From: Knufia peltigerae
Taxonomy: Eukaryota; Ascomycota; Eurotiomycetes; Chaetothyriales; Trichomeriaceae
DNA length: 64,000 nt
Direction: 5' to 3'
Assembly (NCBI GenBank): GCA_030247855.1
Contig: JAPDRN010000034.1
Location: 1 to 64,000 of the forward strand
Shown: piece after piece, positions 55,224 to 64,000 of the stretch
Layout: every line of letters begins with the position of its first letter
How positions within the stretch are numbered: position 1 is the stretch's first letter
Notes under the pieces: model-generated
Seen by the model: the letters and a program-made list of their open reading frames with translations, nothing else
What the model was told of the DNA's origin: nothing
The model's database searches: none
Program-made: the position numbers and the translations under genes

Positions 55224-57062
55224 ATGTCGCGTCCTCCTCCCAATGCAAGATCCTCGGTCGCCAGCGGCCTGGCACCACCGATCCCTCCGCCAGGGTATCC
55301 TAACAGCGCACATGGATCTGCCGTGTTTGCGCATCATCCTCCCCCGCCGCCTCTGAGCGTCGCGCCCACCAGCCGACCACAATCGCGACTCGAGCCCCCT
55401 CCGCTCTCATCGACTGTGGGACCGATGCCCGGGACCCTCGAGCGACCCCTCCAGGGCCCGCGCAAGCGACTCATCGTGACGTGCGACGGCACGTGGCTGG
55501 ATGCGGACAACGGGATCCTGCGCAACGGCACGAAACAGCCGCCGTCGAACGTGAGCCGCATCGGATGGGCGATCAAAGACACGTCGCGCGACGGCATCCC
55601 CCAGATTGTCAACTACCAGGCCGGCGTGGGCACGAGCGGGGGAGCGGCGGCGCGCGCGGTGGGCGGCGCCACGGGCATGGGCTTGAAGGAGAACATGCGC
55701 GAGGCCTACACCTACATCGCTATCAACTGGAAACCTGGCGACGAGATTTTCCTCATCGGCTTCTCCAGGGGCGCCTTTACGGCCCGGAGCGTCGGAGGCA
55801 TGATCGGTGACCTGGGCCTGCTGACACGCGCAGGTCTGCCTTTCTTCAACGAGATCTTCGAGGATTGGGAACACCGCATCGACGAGAGGTACGTATCGAA
55901 ATTCCCCGACACACCATTCCCCGACAAGGGGCCCTTCGACAAGGCCTACGTGCACGAGCTGGTCCGGATGGGGCTCACGACGGTGAACGTCCCTATCAAG
56001 GCCATTTGTTGCTGGGACACGGTGGGTAGCTTGGGTATCCCGCGGGTCGGGTGGCTCGAGTCGTTGGGTCTCCAGGCCCGGGGGATGCACAAGTACGAGT
56101 TTTACGACACTCGGCTGAACCCGTGCGTGGAGAACGCGTTCCAGGCGCTCGCGCTGGACGAGCGTCGGGGTCCCTTTGCGCCCGCCGTGTGGGAGAAGCG
56201 AGACGGAGACCGCACGAACCTGGTGCAGTGTTGGTTCAGCGGGGTGCACAGCAACGTCGGCGGGGGTTACGAGGACCAGGAACTCGCCAACATCACTCTC
56301 GCGTGGATGATGAGCAAGTTGGAACCGTTTTTGGATTTTCGGCCGAACTTCCTCATGACCCAGTGGGACGAGAACAGGGCGTACTACAAGAGTACCGGCC
56401 AGAAAACGAGGTGGTGGGGTTGGGGGGAGATTTACAACAGTCTCAAGGGCTTGTATTCTTTCACGGGGGCGAGGACGAGGACGCCCGGCGCGTACTACCG
56501 CGTCGACCCCGATGGGAGGACGACGGGGAAAAGGTTGAAGAACACCAACGAGTATATCCACGCGAGTGTGAGGGCGAGGTTGGGTCTACAGGGGCCTGGC
56601 GTACAGGACAGAGGTATCTACGATCCTCCGGCGTTACGAGATTGGACCTTTGACACCGAACACGTACCGGGTAACGGACCCGATGGGTTGATGGTCGTTT
56701 GGACAGACAGAGGTGGTCGAGGAAACAAAAAGGGTGGACAGGATAAGATCCCCGAGGCTAGGTTGAGTGAGACGGAAATGGTTCTACTCAGGCAGAGTCC
56801 CAGGGTTTTTGATTACGTCACGGACCTGAGACCACCAAACGTCAAACATGAGAAGAGAAGGTCGAGAAGGCAGGATCACGCGAATGGCGGTGGAATGTCG
56901 CCTCCTTTGGGTGCTGTGCCTCCACCGAGGAGAAGTAACAGGATGAGTGCACCGCCCGAAGGGTACCCACCCATGGACACCGACGACGAGAGGAGAAGAC
57001 GGAAACAACAGAGAGACCCCGATCGACAGAGACGACGGAGGAGTCGAAGATATGACGATTGA
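55224..57062 (+). CDS. DUF2235 (Tle1-like) alpha/beta-hydrolase
   Basis: Single exon, 612 aa. It begins with about 70 Pro/Ser-rich residues, then RKRLIVTCDGTWLDADNG, the opening of the DUF2235 domain related to bacterial type VI lipase effectors. The serine-hydrolase elbow is GFSRG with S181 (IFLIGFSRGAFTARS), followed by CCWDTVGSLGIP and WFSGVHSNVGGGY, which carry the expected catalytic Asp and His. A basic C-terminal tail (RRSRRQDHANGG, RRRKQQRDPDRQRRRRSRR) could bind nucleic acid or membranes. No signal peptide, so a cytosolic or nuclear place is likely. Codons are strongly GC-ending. Substrate unknown; phospholipids are a family-based guess. The basic tail is not typical of bacterial relatives. 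Confidence 0.9.
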   Translation: MSRPPPNARSSVASGLAPPIPPPGYPNSAHGSAVFAHHPPPPPLSVAPTSRPQSRLEPPPLSSTVGPMPGTLERPLQGPRKRLIVTCDGTWLDADNGILRNGTKQPPSNVSRIGWAIKDTSRDGIPQIVNYQAGVGTSGGAAARAVGGATGMGLKENMREAYTYIAINWKPGDEIFLIGFSRGAFTARSVGGMIGDLGLLTRAGLPFFNEIFEDWEHRIDERYVSKFPDTPFPDKGPFDKAYVHELVRMGLTTVNVPIKAICCWDTVGSLGIPRVGWLESLGLQARGMHKYEFYDTRLNPCVENAFQALALDERRGPFAPAVWEKRDGDRTNLVQCWFSGVHSNVGGGYEDQELANITLAWMMSKLEPFLDFRPNFLMTQWDENRAYYKSTGQKTRWWGWGEIYNSLKGLYSFTGARTRTPGAYYRVDPDGRTTGKRLKNTNEYIHASVRARLGLQGPGVQDRGIYDPPALRDWTFDTEHVPGNGPDGLMVVWTDRGGRGNKKGGQDKIPEARLSETEMVLLRQSPRVFDYVTDLRPPNVKHEKRRSRRQDHANGGGMSPPLGAVPPPRRSNRMSAPPEGYPPMDTDDERRRRKQQRDPDRQRRRRSRRYDD

Positions 57063-57674
57063 TGGAGACAGGACAAGAAAAGGATAATGTCGTTCTTGGA
57101 TTATCTTTGAGCAAGACTCGAAACGAGAAAGTCATTTTTCTACCGAGTTAAGCGAGAGAGAGAGAGAGAAGCGACTACACTTTGACATTTTTTGTCGATG
57201 AATGATCAAACATGCATTTTGTTTTCTTAAGAAACCAACAACATTTCTGACCACATTCAGGGAGGTGATGAGTTTCGGGATCTTTTTGGTCATTTCAAGA
57301 TCTGTGTTGAAAAAGATACAAAACGAGCAACATCAATGGCCACACTTCAAGTTGGGCATCGACTACATCTACATCATTTTGATATCGAGAAAGACGACTG
57401 ACAACTGGTTTGCTCGACATCCATCACACTACGTACGGAGGATACACATTATCATTCATGTACGGAATAGACTAGGAGCGGTCGTATCTAGTATGATATC
57501 CATTACGATTCGAAAGGACTCGCGTTGCTACGAGAGTCCAAAATCTTAACATTATTAATTCTGAACATCCGCTCTGGACGTCGTCTCCTTCAACATCAAC
57601 AGTCAGTTTTGGACGTACCCGTCTGAACCAAGTCATACGAAGATCAACATCTCCTCGGCCAACGCGTTGTCCAT
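57063..57674. other. Convergent 3' region, DUF2235 and MDR genes
   Basis: 612 bp containing a (GA)n tract at 57154-57169 and AT-rich sequence to 57580. No coding sequence is evident. Confidence 0.6.
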
Positions 57675-58838
57675 CTACGGCGCAATAATCACCTGCAATC
57701 CCGGTCCGCTCATCTTTGAGCAGGCATCAAACGCCTCGGCGAATTTTTCCAGAGGGAACTTGCCCACGGTCTTGATCCCGTTCTTCTCACCGAGCTTCAA
57801 AAACCCATTTTCGGCCAGCTTGATCATGGCCCGGACGTCCTCGCGTTCGTACATCCACTTGGCCTTGAAGGTGATGTCGTTCAACGTCATAGTCATGGCG
57901 GGCAAGGGCAACTCGAAATGCGCGCCCATGTAGCTGGCCCTCCCGCCGCGACGGAGGGCCCTTATGCAGCTCTTGTAATGCGGGCTCCCGATGGCCTTGC
58001 CGGGCGAAATGTCAAAAAACACATCGGCCATGTCTGTGCCGTCTTTCGTCAGTGACGCGACGTCCGCGTCGACGTCACCCGTAGTCTGAACGATGTCTAA
58101 CCGACCACCTTCCTCACTGTACGCGGGCCAGGACTTGAACACGTTCAGCGTGTCGAGGTTGCGGCCGACGGCCACCACTCTCGCGCCCATGGCGAGCGCC
58201 GCCACGACGGCCGCGCTGCCGTACATTCCCGCCGCGGGAGTGACGATGACTTTTTCGCCGGCGCGGAGGTCGACGCTGCGGAGGCCCCCGAACGGTACCG
58301 AGACGGTAAACAGGTACATGAGGTCGTCGACGGTATAACCCAGCTCGGTGCACAGCCGGGTCTCGTCGAGTGGGAAGCAGTTCTCGAGTGGCACCCTGGC
58401 GTATTCGGCGTAGGTGCCGTCGCGCCAGGCGCCGACCATGAGGTCGGTGCTGCCCTTTGTGAATCCCGACGAGAGGCCCGACAGGATCAGGGCGTCCGGG
58501 TCGTCGCGGCCACGGATGAAGCAGTCGAAGAAGACGAGCACGCCGGGCGTGAGACGTGTGGCGTCTTCATGGACGGAGGCGACGCGGCCGACGGAACCTG
58601 ATCCCGGCACAAACGGTGTCGGGTAAGGGTACGGTTTCTTGCCGCTGTATACTTTGTTGTTGTATGTCAGGACCCCTGAGGCGAGGATGCGGATGACGGC
58701 ACTGCCGGGCGTCGGTTGGGGTGTTGCGTTCGAGACCACGCTGATGTCATATGGATCGCGGGTCGAGCTAAGCAAAAGCGCTCGGTGGGTGGATGAGATG
58801 GTCGTGCTTCTGCTGGGGATTGAGTTTGAAGATGCCAT
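57675..58838 (-). CDS. Medium-chain (MDR) alcohol dehydrogenase/quinone reductase-like oxidoreductase
   Basis: Single exon, 387 aa from ATG 58838; a frame open further upstream starts only at TTG. The GroES-like N-terminal half (ALLLSSTRDPYDI, PFVPGSGSVGRVASVHED) leads to the Rossmann half with AAGMYGSAAVVAALAMGAR then VVAVGR. A catalytic zinc Cys-His pair typical of alcohol dehydrogenases is not apparent (the site reads LTYNNKVYSGKKPYPYPT), so a zinc-independent quinone-reductase-like enzyme using NADPH is favoured. Divergent from the Zn2Cys6 regulator at 59404 with a 565-bp shared gap, a frequent regulator-target arrangement. The substrate is unknown. Confidence 0.88.
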   Translation of the reverse strand: MASSNSIPSRSTTISSTHRALLLSSTRDPYDISVVSNATPQPTPGSAVIRILASGVLTYNNKVYSGKKPYPYPTPFVPGSGSVGRVASVHEDATRLTPGVLVFFDCFIRGRDDPDALILSGLSSGFTKGSTDLMVGAWRDGTYAEYARVPLENCFPLDETRLCTELGYTVDDLMYLFTVSVPFGGLRSVDLRAGEKVIVTPAAGMYGSAAVVAALAMGARVVAVGRNLDTLNVFKSWPAYSEEGGRLDIVQTTGDVDADVASLTKDGTDMADVFFDISPGKAIGSPHYKSCIRALRRGGRASYMGAHFELPLPAMTMTLNDITFKAKWMYEREDVRAMIKLAENGFLKLGEKNGIKTVGKFPLEKFAEAFDACSKMSGPGLQVIIAP

Positions 58839-59403
58839 GTTGACGCTATGGTTTTCAACCGGAGAGGTGTTGGTGTACTTCAACGACCACTTGTGATGGA
58901 AGGTTCGAAGGACCAGAACACTTATGTTCGCGGCCTTCAGTCAGGCTACAGTGGACGAAGTTGAGAGAGGGGATTATATTGGTCTGGAAGGTCTGAGGAT
59001 GAATCCCTGATAAGTCCATGGCTTCTTATGTATCCTCGAGGTTGGTTCAGGGTCGTGTGTGGACAACGGAGCCGCATCACACGGAGTTAAGGAAGCAGGG
59101 TCTGCCATAGATGAAAAGTAGAGCCGTCAATGATGTACCTACTGAGTACTGTCATCCACATAAGCCGTGGGAACATATAGAGTGAAATTAGATGTTGGTG
59201 GCGTTCAAACCACCGAATTTTAAGACCGAGACCGTAACGTGGCGGAGTTCAACCAAAAAAGGAAAGCGGGCTAACCCATTTCGGGCCTCCAATGCTCTCG
59301 CTTCATTTCGTTCATTGATTTCCACCAGACATCCACCTTTAACGAACCCACGCTTCCCAGAGACATATTCTACTTGCCGAAGGATGATTGTCGTTTCACT
59401 TTG
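58839..59403. other. Divergent promoter of MDR gene and Zn2Cys6 regulator
   Basis: 565 bp between divergent starts. Zn2Cys6 proteins usually bind CGG half-sites; single CGG and CCG triplets occur, but I see no clear spaced pair. Nothing else. Confidence 0.5.
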
Positions 59404-61596
59404 ATGATGGACCTAGATACAGATGATGCAGTTTCAGATCACCGCACCGCTGAGCAAAGGGGTCGGCGAACCTCGAACCTCCGCTCATGCTTCAATTGCA
59501 ATCGCAAAAAGATTCGATGTGACAAGAAGCTCCCATGTACGGCATGCACTCGGTCAGATAAGCAATGTTCCTACCCGGATTCGGGCCCCAGGAGCAGGAG
59601 GACCAAGATGACCATGATGGAGGAGATGGCATCACGAGTTTCCACCCTCGAGAAGTCTCTGAAGGACGCGAGAAACCAAACTTCATCAGTTGCGACATCG
59701 AGTGCACCGGCCTCTGGGAGCACAGTGACTACACCCCGCATGCAAACTGGCGATTCTGGCGAAAGGATAAGGGACGATATTCTCGTCCAGGAGGGGTCTT
59801 CGAGTCAGTATTTCAATGAGATTCTCTTGTCAAGGGTTCTAGAAGAGGTGAGTTCTTACGGGGTGTCCATATTCCGTTGACGCTCTTGATTTTGTCGCTT
59901 CTCCACCATACTTACCATGCTCACGCAAATTACAGGAGCACCATATTGGATCTGCCCTGACAAACCAGGCTACAACGCCAACTCCTCGAACTGAACACCC
60001 ATCAATTTCCCCCTTTAGTGCTCTCGGTATTGTCTCTTCTCCCTTCTTTACGCAGACACCAAGCACTTTTCATCCATCCAAATCAGTGGCGATGAGATTG
60101 TGGAATGTCTACGTTACAAACGTGGACTGTGATGCTTGCCAGAAATTATTGCACGTTCCCACCGATGAGGCCAAGGTGTTTTCGACCGTCGACAAACCCA
60201 ACGAAGCACCCTTGGACAATCATGCTCTGTGTTTTGCCATATACTATTGTGCGGTGGTAGCACTCGACGAGGCAGACGCCTATCCTATTCTAGGAGGCGA
60301 AAGAGCTCCCCATCTTCTCAGTTTCAAAATTGGTTTAGAACAAGCTCTCGCACAAGCCGACTACCTAGATCAACCGACTGTGACATCACTTCGTGCACTG
60401 GCGATATACCTGGTATGCGGAATCGGTCTGTCTCATTCAATGGCGGTCATTTACTAATGCACATTCAGGCAGCACTTCGCGTCAACAATCGAGGCAGGGG
60501 TGTCTGGGTTCTCAACGGTCTTGCCATCCGTCTGGCTCAGTCGATAGGCATACATCGTGACGGTGCTCGACTGGGTCTATCTCCCTTTGAGTCCGAAATC
60601 CGACGCCGTCTATGGTGGCATCTGCTCAGTCGAGACGGTCGTGCCGGGGAAGACTATGGTCTCCAAGACACCGAGCATCTCCTGCTGTCGTGCGACGTCC
60701 CTTTGCCTCTCAACGTCGACGACGCTGACCTTTATCCTGACATGAAAGAACTCCCGCCGGAAAGAAAAGGCTGGACAGGCATGACTTTCGACCTGATCAA
60801 CATTGAATTAGTCAAGGCTGCACAGAGACTATCCGCACTCGCTGCTTCATCGTATTCATCTCCAGGGGTGGCACCTAGCGAAGACGTGCGCAAAAGTGTC
60901 CTCGACCAGAGCAGAGAACGAATTCAAGAGCGCTTGAGATACTGCAACCCTGTCATTCCACAGCAGCGCATGACTCTCTTTTGCGCCTCGTGGCTCCTAC
61001 GCAAGGTCGACTTCGTCACGCGCCAACAGTGGAGTTTGTTACAACATCATTCAAGCCCACGAAGCGAAGATTTTGCAACCGAAGAGAACCTTCAGGAAGC
61101 GCTCGAACTCCTGCAGCCGAGACTTGAAGAAGGAGATGAGCTGCTAAAGCCTTACGGGTGGGCGAAGAAAGCGTACCCGCAATATCATGTCACGATGTAC
61201 GTGTTGTGGCATTTATGTATCAAACCTGACGGGCCAAGCACGGGTAGAGCATGGCGTGCTGTCGATACCTTGTTCTCGACCGAGTTGTGGCACGAAACCA
61301 CGTCCGGGTACGGGCCGAAGTCTGCGGTGCTGGAAGCTCTCAAGTTGAAAGCGTTGTCTGTGAGAAGTAGAACACAGCATGGGAATCCTTCGCGTACTAA
61401 CTCCAGCGTCGATCCATCTTTGAACCCGACCGGAGATGGTACATCTCTACCGCCCGATAGCGACCCAACGGATGGCTTTTTCGCTAATACTGAAGAGTTC
61501 AGTGGATTAGGATTCGATATCGGTGATGAAAACTGGCCCGACTGGACAACTTTGGCTCAGGGGTATCAGTACGATGGACCAGGATCGTTTCTCTAG
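59404..61596 (+). CDS. Zn2Cys6 transcription factor with fungal regulatory domain
   Basis: 682 aa in three exons: 59404-59847, 59936-60412 and 60469-61596 (introns of 88 nt, GTGAGT, and 56 nt, GTATGC). The zinc cluster is C29, C32, C39, C45, C48 and C55 with spacing CX2CX6CX5CX2CX6C, followed by a coiled-coil (MMEEMASRVSTLEKSLKDAR). The middle-homology region has RLAQSIGIHRDGARLGLSP and RRRLWWHLLSRDGRAGEDYG. The exon 2/3 join (AIYL-AALRVNN) and exon 1/2 join (LEE-EHHIG) keep the frame without gaps. It likely controls the divergent MDR gene and/or the following MFS gene; this is inferred from position only. Confidence 0.92.
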
Positions 61597-62012
61597 CTTC
61601 TTACGGATTAAACATCGGCTATGAGGGCCGGTAGTTTTAGTTATTCGGCCTGGCAAGAGTGTGTACTGGACAGCTGCGCTGCCATTTTTGTGGTGGCAAG
61701 GTGGAAGCGGGACCCCCGCCGAAGAATAAGGCCGTGCCCGAAGAACCCACAATCAAACAGTACAAGCAAAGTCCGATCGATCGACCAGTACGACTCGCTT
61801 CTATTCAGTAGCACTATTACTTCGGGCAAGTACCATCAACGATATCGTAAGGCACTCCGTACTCGGACCTATATCTCGGTGTCAACACATGATGCGAAAA
61901 GGAAATCACACTGTTGTGAAGGTATAAAGTATTGGAAGCCGCGAGTTAGTAGCCATGTTCCAACCTGGTATATTAATCGTCTCTACTCGCGTTGAGCTCG
62001 ACCTCCCAGACG
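61597..62012. other. Intergenic, regulator to MFS transporter
   Basis: 416 bp; CACTCCGTA at about 61853 is one mismatch from the recurring 9-mer. No credible frame. Confidence 0.55.
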
Positions 62013-63743
62013 ATGGCTTCCGATATGGCGACGTCAAGTCTTCAAAAAGAGTCTACGAGCCCCTCGGATTCGAATTCACTCAACGAGAAGAAGAACCTTA
62101 CGAATGACACAAGATCTTCTCAGGACCATTCATCAGAACCAGCGCATGCAGACGTCGAAAAGCATGCAGCTGCCAAACCACCAGGACGCGAGGCACCCGG
62201 ATTGACGGCATGGCTCGTCGTTCTCGGTGCATGGTGTACTTCATTCTGCAGTTTCGGGTGGTTGAATAGTACGTGTTACCCACCACTCATGCGTGGACGA
62301 AGTGTTTCACATCAACGTTGGCTACATGGGAGTATCGTACCGAGACTGACTGAATGACTATTTGTACAGGCATCGGTGTCTTTCAAGAATACTACCAAAA
62401 TGTTTTGCTGAAAGAGTACTCTCCGAGTACCATTTCGTGGATCCCGTCACTACAAATATTCTTCATCATGGGCATGGTATGTTGACCTCGTTTGCCTTTC
62501 TCCCGCCCTTGTCCTTTGAAAATAGCACCGTCCTAGTTCATCTTTGTTCTTGTCGCGTTGCACGAAGTATCTCGACTGACAAGACCAAACGCAGGGCCCC
62601 ATCGTCGGAATCATCTACGACCACTACGGTCCACGTTGGCTTCTTTTGGGAGGAACTTTCTTGCACGTCTTTGGAGTCATGATGGCTTCACTGGGGACCG
62701 AGTATTACCAAATCCTGTTGGCTCAAGGTGTATGTTCTGCCATTGGAGTTTCTGCAATTTTCCAACCTGGTACGTACGGCTTTTTCGGTCCACACACACA
62801 ACAACCCTCATTAGCGGGTTCGATGATCGCATCATTAGCAAATCGTCTACTGTGGATGAGTACCTAGGCTGATGTCTTTGATATTACAGCATTCTCATCC
62901 GTCCAAGGCTGGTTCAGCCGCGACAAACGAGGCGCGGCATTCGGCATCCTCTTTACGGGCTCGAGTAGCGGCGGTGTCGTGTTCCCCATCATGGTCTCAC
63001 ATCTCATCCGCCAAGTCGGCTTCGGATGGGCCATGCGAGTCTCGGCCTTCCTCATGCTGTTCTTGTTGGTGGTGGCCAACCTGACAGTCCGACCTTTTCA
63101 ACCTCCTCACCCAAACGAGGTGAGCGCCACGCAACTCCGGAAACCCTTTACGGAAGTGGATTTCCTCCTCGTCACGGCCGGCGCCTTTTGCTTCAGCTAC
63201 GGGTTTTTCGTACCCATCAACTACCTGCCGCTCCAGGCCCTCGAGGCCGGAATCTCCCCAAACCTCACGCAATACCTCTTGCCCATCCTCAACGCGGCGT
63301 CGTTGTTCGGCAGACTGTCGGCCGGGTTCGCCAGCGACAAGTTCGGCCCCTACAACGTCTTTGTGGCCGTGTGTTATCTCTCTGGGATCTGGATTTTGGG
63401 TCTGTGGTTGCCGATTGCCTCCAGCACCACAACCGCGGGCGTCGTGGCGTTCGCCGTGCTTTTTGGCTTCTCGTCGGCCGCGTACGTGTCGCTGTTGGCA
63501 CACCTGGTCATGGCCATCTCGCCCATGAACTTCGCCGACATAGGCTGGCGCACCGGCGTGGTCTTGTTCGTGACCGCGGTCGGCGGGTTCACCACAAACC
63601 CCATCAACGGCGCCATTCTGAGCGGTGACGGCGGCTGGACCGGGCTCAAAGTCTTTTCGGGAGTGTTTTGTATCGCGGGCACCACGTTTGTGCTCGCCGT
63701 GAGGATTCGAAGGGGTGGGAGGAGGTTTTTTGTCAAGGTCTGA
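62013..63743 (+). CDS. MFS monocarboxylate-type transporter (MCT/Mch family)
   Basis: A 463-aa transporter with about 12 membrane helices. Exons 62013-62268, 62370-62476, 62595-62769 and 62890-63743; introns of 101, 118 and 120 nt with GTACGT, GTATGT and GTACGT donors. Joined, they read [16 protein letters not shown], then [21 protein letters not shown] and [21 protein letters not shown]. The first helix ([20 protein letters not shown]) and the DHYGPRWLL loop are monocarboxylate-porter marks. The N-terminal 65 residues are hydrophilic and probably cytosolic. Fungal members carry monocarboxylates, riboflavin or unknown solutes; the substrate cannot be assigned. Close spacing to the Zn2Cys6 regulator suggests joint control. 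Confidence 0.92.
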
Positions 63744-64000
63744 CTGAATAGATCAAGCGAGGACCTTTTAGAAAGATAGAAGATGGGTCGTGAGCGGCGC
63801 CAGAGGGAGTATTCTGTATTCAACATCTTGCCTATTGTAAAATACCGACATGTATATATCTATTGTATACACCCCAAGCTGTGCTTCGTCTATTACCATT
63901 TTCCTTGAGCGAAAAGAGCGAGGCTGCTCTACTCTGGCACATGATCGAGCCATCACGGGACCGCTTTGTCACGCCGGTGTCGATCCCTTGCTCAGAAGCC
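63744..64000. other. 3' flank at window edge
   Basis: 257 bp after the transporter stop. A minus-strand frame enters at about 63956 but is too short to judge. Confidence 0.5.

Noticed and set aside
55407..56561. Long minus-strand frame (384 codons) over the DUF2235 gene
   Set aside because: Antisense shadow of GC3-rich codons; Arg/Val/Pro-biased and featureless, while the plus strand holds conserved catalytic motifs.
1..64000. tRNA, rRNA, CRISPR array or complete transposon
   Set aside because: I looked for TPsiC-like arms, transposase or reverse-transcriptase motifs, long terminal repeats and regularly spaced repeats, and saw none. A covariance-model scan would be decisive for tRNA.

Overview
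This window is nuclear DNA from a filamentous ascomycete (Pezizomycotina). Genes are split by short GT-AG introns, mostly 51-65 nt, with fungal branch sites. It carries a Woronin-body HEX1 gene ending in the peroxisomal signal SRL, which only Pezizomycotina have. HEX1 has a poly-His segment, and a BtgC-type GH17 glucanase and a PepC-type vacuolar protease are also present, so I favour Eurotiomycetes. That placement is an inference. I found no tRNA, rRNA, CRISPR or recognisable transposon. Coding starts were set at ATG codons, and splice sites were read by hand from donor/acceptor signals and protein continuity.

Layout. 0-6 kb: isochorismatase-family hydrolase and a large ZNFX1/Hrr1/SAD-3-type SF1 helicase with NFX1 zinc fingers (both minus). 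6.7-13.7 kb: SAGA subunit Spt8, an unrecognised 438-aa protein and a type II membrane GH17 beta-1,3-glucanase (all plus). 14-21 kb: a short-chain dehydrogenase (minus), a GPI-anchored BIM1/X325 LPMO-like copper protein (plus) and hex1 (minus) with extra coding-like 5' exons. 21.5-29.3 kb: a 2562-aa BEACH-WD40 protein. 30-37 kb: PepC-type subtilisin, a broken RBR ubiquitin-ligase gene and an MFS sugar transporter. 37-45.5 kb: copper amine oxidase, GPI ethanolamine-phosphate transferase LAS21/GPI7 and a phenol-2-monooxygenase-like flavoprotein. 46-54.5 kb: exosome subunit RRP43, a RID/Masc1-type DNA cytosine methyltransferase, ADE4 and a small secreted But2-domain protein. 55-64 kb: a DUF2235 (Tle1-like) hydrolase, an MDR oxidoreductase, a Zn2Cys6 regulator and an MFS monocarboxylate-type transporter.

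Most genes are independent housekeeping or cell-wall/peroxisome/vacuole functions rather than one pathway. Two themes stand out. First, the Hrr1/SAD-3-type helicase and the RID-type methyltransferase belong to families used in RNA-directed silencing and repeat-induced silencing or mutation; the methyltransferase frame contains an in-frame TAG near its apparent N-terminus. Second, the 57.7-63.7 kb trio (oxidoreductase, regulator, transporter) has the layout of a small regulated catabolic or export module. Between genes, the 9-mer TACTCCGTA/TACGGAGTA recurs far more often than chance would give.
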